DNA of 64,000 nt, from assembly GCA_014607495.2 (NCBI GenBank), contig CP053172.1, positions 9,810,888 to 9,874,887 on the forward strand, read 5' to 3'. The DNA is from Carposina sasakii. Lineage: Eukaryota; Arthropoda; Insecta; Lepidoptera; Carposinidae. The translations under genes and the position numbers were made by a program. Under the pieces are notes generated by a model. The model was not told the origin of the DNA. It did not search any database and was given only the letters and a program-made list of their open reading frames with translations. This document shows, piece by piece, positions 35,401-41,400 of this stretch (positions are counted from its first letter, which is position 1; each line of letters begins with the position of its first letter).

Positions 35401-38400
35401 AAAACATTTAAAAAATCTCAATAGATGGCGTAAATTAAATTTTCCCCTTACAACCGAAAACCGCCATCTATAGGAAGCCCATACAACTTTTTTTCACAAT
35501 AAAAAGGTTCTCATTTGTAACAGCGCGACACGAACCTGCACTGTTATCGCCCTGCACCTGCAGCCGTGTGTCAAGGAAGGAGCCGATGTCGGCCGGCGCG
35601 TCCGCCCACTCGTCGTCGGACGCGTCTCGAGACCACGACCGGTCGCCCCAGCCTACTACACGCTCCGCGGTTATGTCCTGTAAGAACTGACGCTTTAAAT
35701 CGTAGGTATAATGATAAATAAATAGAGAATGTATGTAAACAACCTTATTTACTTAAAGATTAGTGACATAAATATAGGTTAACGCGGGGTAGTATACAGG
35801 GTGAAAGAAAGTGACAGCAAGCCATGATTCTGATTCGAAAACCACTGAAAATTTTTATAGAAAAATTCCAAAATTTTCCGACCATTTTTTTATTTTTTTT
35901 TCAGGAATAAAATAGTGTAGTTCGTTTATGTAGGCCTTAGCTAATGACTTAAAAATATAATATTAACCTATGGATCGTTTAAAAAAAATGCGCTCAAAAA
36001 ATATCAATTATCTGATCAACCCCAATGGAGTCTCAAGTGATCTAAAAAACATCAATGTATAACACAATAAGCCCATTTAACTAGTCACAGGATCGCCCGA
36101 TACAACAGCGACCGCGGATAGCAGACATTGCGGATAATAAAATTAAAAATGCATTTCCTGCAAGTAATAACACTGTCGTATAACTCAAAACAATGGACCA
36201 GTATTTCAGAATTTGCCTGGCTGTCACACACACCTTGTATAAGATATTCAAAAGAGATTACACAAGTGAAATCATAGAGGATATAACTTAATAAAATATA
36301 CCAAAATATACCAGTATTTCTTTTTAATCAAAACATAATGATTACATATTATTAATAGTAAGGTATTATTTTAAGTTAAAAAGAGAGAATTTACTCACCA
36401 AATTTCCATGTTGCCATTCTTGGTCCCTTTCCCTGGAAAATATGACATGTTAAAAACATCAGGAATCAAAATACAAGAAAACAAGGATACATTGTTTATT
36501 ATATAGTATTAAGAATATAAATATAAGTAAGTGAATTATGTTTTGATGTATTATTTATGTTCTCATAAACTTACGATTTTGGTTGACTGGAGTCATCATC
36601 CGTGTTGTCGTTGATACTCGTCATCCGAGTCCGTTTTGGGCTTGGACTCTCACTGCAAATAACACAAATAAATTAAATAATAATCCCTTGTAATTTTTTC
36701 AGCTAATCGCAGCCGAAACAGCCCCTATAGCGATAGCGAAAATTGAACAAAATTCGCTGATTGCTTGTCGTATTACGTAAAATGAATTTCAAAGGAATTT
36801 TGACATTTCAACGCGAATATTGTAAAATTTTCACTGTCGCGCTGCTTCGGTTTTGCTATTGCAAATTAGGTAATCAGGGGCGGAACGGGAGAAGCAATTC
36901 GCTGTAGTTTTTCGCGATCATCGTATCTCGTTACAGTTCAGTTTCGGTCGCGTTTCAGCTAGAAACTCTATCGGAATGGAGGGAGCTATTATTGCATTCT
37001 AGGTTTTTTATATTTACATATTTATGGCATTAAGTTTTCAGTGAGTAACGGAGAGCGTTAATTTAATACATACGTGTCAGAGCGATCGCGTTTCACTGGA
37101 CTGTTCTTTTCTTTTGGCGTAAGCTTTATTAACGGCGGTGGGCCTCCTGGAAATAAAATACTTTTTTTTATATATTTACCCCTACTATCCCGAGAATGGA
37201 AAAAACGTGAATTCTAAAGTTTACGAAGACGAAGTTATGATTAGGAATCTGATTAGGAGCAAACTAAACCATGTTATTAAAATGCCTTTTTTAATAAATA
37301 GAGCCATCTGTTAGGAATAACCTGAAATTTACTAACACAAAACGAAAGAGCGCCATCTAGTGTCGATTCACTCGATGTACGGCCACCTCTCTTGTGTGCA
37401 TGTAGTGTTCCTATTTGTATGTACTGTTACCTCGATAAAAACATACGACTGTTGTCTTAAACAAACCAGACACTTCCCAGGTATGCTTCCATGAAGAAAA
37501 ATGATCGTGATAATGGGGAGATTCCATAGTTTTAGTTTATGTTAACGACCAAAAAACATCCTGGATATAGATTGTGTGATACATTGCTGTTTTTTGGATC
37601 ACTTGTGTGTGACTCTCCATTGGGGTTGGTCAGTTATATGAGCTTTTATAAGCGCAATTTTATTTTTGAAAACCATTTATAGGTTAAAATTTTGTTTTTT
37701 AGTCATTACCTAAGGTAACTTTATTTTTTAGTCACTACCTACTTAATCGAACTACACAATTTTTTTCTTTAAAAAAAAAAAGAAAAAAAAAGTCGGGAAA
37801 TTTTGGAGTGTTCCTGCGAAAATTTTCAGTGGTTTTCGCCTCAGAATCATGGTCTGAAGTCGACATATGAATATTTGCCTGGCTGTCACCTACATCCTGT
37901 ATAAAGCAAGACTCGTTTTATCACTCACCGTTAACATTAAACTTGTCTACCCTAGGCTCGGGCGTGTCTTCCCGCTCGTCCTCCCTTGCTCGTGAGCTAG
38001 GACTTCGCTGCGGGCTAGCTTCCGGCGGGTGTGACCGCACTTCCGGTTTGTGAGTGGCTGTGGCGGTGATCGTTCCTGAGTTTGAAAATTAAATTTAGAA
38101 CATTCTAGACTCTTGCTATGGGAAAATACTCACCACACGCTTCACATCGCATTAACCTAGTCCCACACTAAGATCCCTAAGGTCTTGTACTAAGCAATGG
38201 TTATTATAAATGGATTATTATTAACCTCATTTATTAGACGAAAAAAACCTGACTGCGTAAGAATTTTTCACAGTTGGTTTGCTGGAAGAAATCTCTTTTA
38301 GAGATAAGCACGCCTTTGTACATTTTCTTTGTCATAAACTTTATTTGTGAAAACTTTACTGTGTACAATAAAGCATAATAATAATAATAATAAGCCCGCA

Positions 38401-41400
38401 GGGCAGCTTGTGGCGAGCTGTTGGGAGGTAGCGTTCCCACGGACCTGAAGTACTCCCGGGGGAAGACCCTGTTCCTCATCTCCGGCGCCGGAGTGAAGTC
38501 TGACGAGGAACAGTTCCCCCGCCTCTGCCTTGCCTTCGCCGGCCGGGCAGAGTGGAGTCGCGAGAGCTATGACAGCTCGAGGGTGGACGTGCCCGTCAGT
38601 AAGTGGCAAGTTGGCTTCGGTTTAAAGTCCAGGGGCACCACTCCACCCTAGCCACTCACCAAATGTTGCCCCCTTTGTCGCTCCGTGCGTGCGGCCGTTT
38701 CAGGGGGCCCATGAAATGAGTCGGCGAGTCACCGCCTGCCACCAAACAATTATGAGACTTGGTTGTAATGGCAGGCGTCCGTTAGTCTCCTTCAATAGCC
38801 CAGATACCCAACCCCACCCAACATTCAGCCCCATAGCCCATGACCTTTGTTTCCATCGCATGACATAGATCTGCACTCCAATAGTCTTGCACATGGCGGG
38901 GACCATCGCCGGGTGTATCTTATTGTGTGGTCAGCGATGGTATCCGCCATGTGTATCCCACACCATATTAAAGTTCTCTAAAAAGGGCCTCTACATCTTG
39001 GCCACGGCCCGATGCACGCCTCTCAAAGGACCGGGACTCTGTAGTCCCGAGAATTTAAACAGAGATACAAATAATAATAATAATAATTTTAACCCAGTGT
39101 CACTCTCACGACTAAGATGAGTCATACCTCTCAAGATCAAATGCGACAAGCTGGCTCTAGAGCGTGCCAAAAAAATATGCATACATACGTATATAGGGTG
39201 TAAAAAGACAACAATATTTTTTTAATACCTCGAATTCTTTGTAAGGTTACGATCTTTTTCTTCTATGGAACGAACCCTGGGAAACGACAAAAATATTTGT
39301 CATTTTATTGTAAGCAATGTATTCGTTTGATGCGCAAAGTACAAATGTACCTACAAAACTAACATTATAACATTTTGACATGGTATCTTTGAAAAAAATG
39401 TTTGTTAACCGATTTCAGATGGATTTACTTAAAAAAAAGATAATATCAACGTAACTTTGGACCTCAATATTTTGGGTGATTTTGGGTGATCCCAGGGGTG
39501 ATTCCATAGAAAAAAAATATCGTGATGTTACAAAGAATATGAGGTAAAGAACAAAGTTGTCTTTTTACACCCAGTATACTCAAAAAACATAATCCTCCTT
39601 CTGGCGCAGTCAGGTAATAAGGACACGCGGGGAAAAAGCGAGTTCTTTGTGTATTTGTTTTTCTAACAATAATATCTAATTACAAGTCGCAAATTAGGAT
39701 AGATTGTTTTACTGGGCTTCTACATTTCGCTAAATATACCCCCTCTGTTACACCCTGTATATTGATTGTATATACCTGATTGCGAGTCGGGCGGCTCGTC
39801 CTTGTTATTCCACCGGATGTCGGTTAAACCCTTGATACGAAGCTCTTCCGCTGTTTTCAGTAGACTCGCCAGTTGGGACTGAAAAAATATACTATAATTT
39901 AATATGTGTATGGAGGCGTGAGTGTGTAACATTAAGAAACTTTTAGTATCAATTATTGCAAAAAGAAATTTCTCAGTCTTTCATTCCAGCATCTAGTTCA
40001 TTCACAAAAATCATTTATTAAATCAGTCACTCAATGTGCGGCCCAGATCGGCCATCACGTGGGTCGCAAAACACACTTCTGTTTTTTACTCTGCTTGTTC
40101 CTCGCCTATAATTCTCCAAATTCACCACTGCCTCGCTGTTCGCGCAAAAATACAACAACCTACTGATTAGCAGTTACGAAACAAGCTTTACTCTTTTTTT
40201 GTGTTGTTGTCTGGTAGCGGTTTCATTTTAAGGTGCGAACATATAAAGTAACATAATACATAAAAATGACAATAGACAAACAAGCTTGTATATGCTTTCA
40301 TGTCGAATAAATGATTTGATTTTGATTTTGAAGAATAATACACAACCTAGATGGTTTTCACCATCAATCAAGTAACAGGTGTAATTTCTACAAATAACGC
40401 CATCTGTAGACAACAACCTGGAACCTACAAGCGCAAAACAAAACACAAACATTTATTGAGGACAACCTAGAGTGCCATCTATTACGAATAGTCTTAAACC
40501 TACAACCACAAAACCAAACAGCGCCATCTATGCCAACTCACGTGATGCACGTTCATCTCTCCCGTGTACATGTAGTCGAGTAGAGCCCGCACATGCCGCG
40601 GCTCTACACCGTCGATGACCAATACGGGCTCGCCTTGTTGCTCATGCGCGCCCAGCAATGTGCCTAGTAGTTCTGAGCATGATGCCAAAACTACCCTGAA
40701 AATTAAGAACTATTATTTCGTTCATTATAATAAGCATAGAGGATCCCGAAAATTGTGAGTGTGTGACATACCTATATCTTTGTTTATGTAATCGTGTAGA
40801 TTCCTGAAGTAATCTCAGACGTACATATTATACAGACGGCTATGTTGGTGAGCCAAAACTGTAGGATAACTACAGTAACATTTAATCAGTAATCATAGCG
40901 AAGAAAGATGTAAAACATCAGTCACATGTTTGCACACCTTAATCGAATAGAAAAGAAAGAAAACGTCCATATTTTGTTAAGACTATTCGACAATTGTAGA
41001 GGACCTATCCAAAATCACATTATTTTCACGTTCTTTTCAAGATCGTATAGATTACAAAACTGCACAGTAATTTTCAAACAATCATTGAAAAAATCCTTAA
41101 TTTTTAATTAAAAAATGCAAGGGACCAACCTGTGTGCCCTGAGGGACACCCCGCGTATACTTTGCGGGTCCACCGTGTCCTTATTAGGCACCTGTGTGCC
41201 AAAACTGGGGGAGCAGTACAGCGTCACATCGCAGAACCGCTCTGGAAAACAAACGGTTGCTTAAGCTTTGGTCTTCCGTTAGAGTGAACTGCAGAAAAAA
41301 CAAAATGACGAAATTATCCGGGATAAAAAGTAGCCTATGTCCTTCCTCAGGCTCTGGAATATATCTAGTGCAAAAGTTTTAGCGTGAAAGCCGTACAGAC

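Noticed and set aside
38234..38609. Minus-strand frames of 81-103 codons
   Set aside because: They overlap the LINE tail and GC-rich segment read more sensibly on the plus strand.
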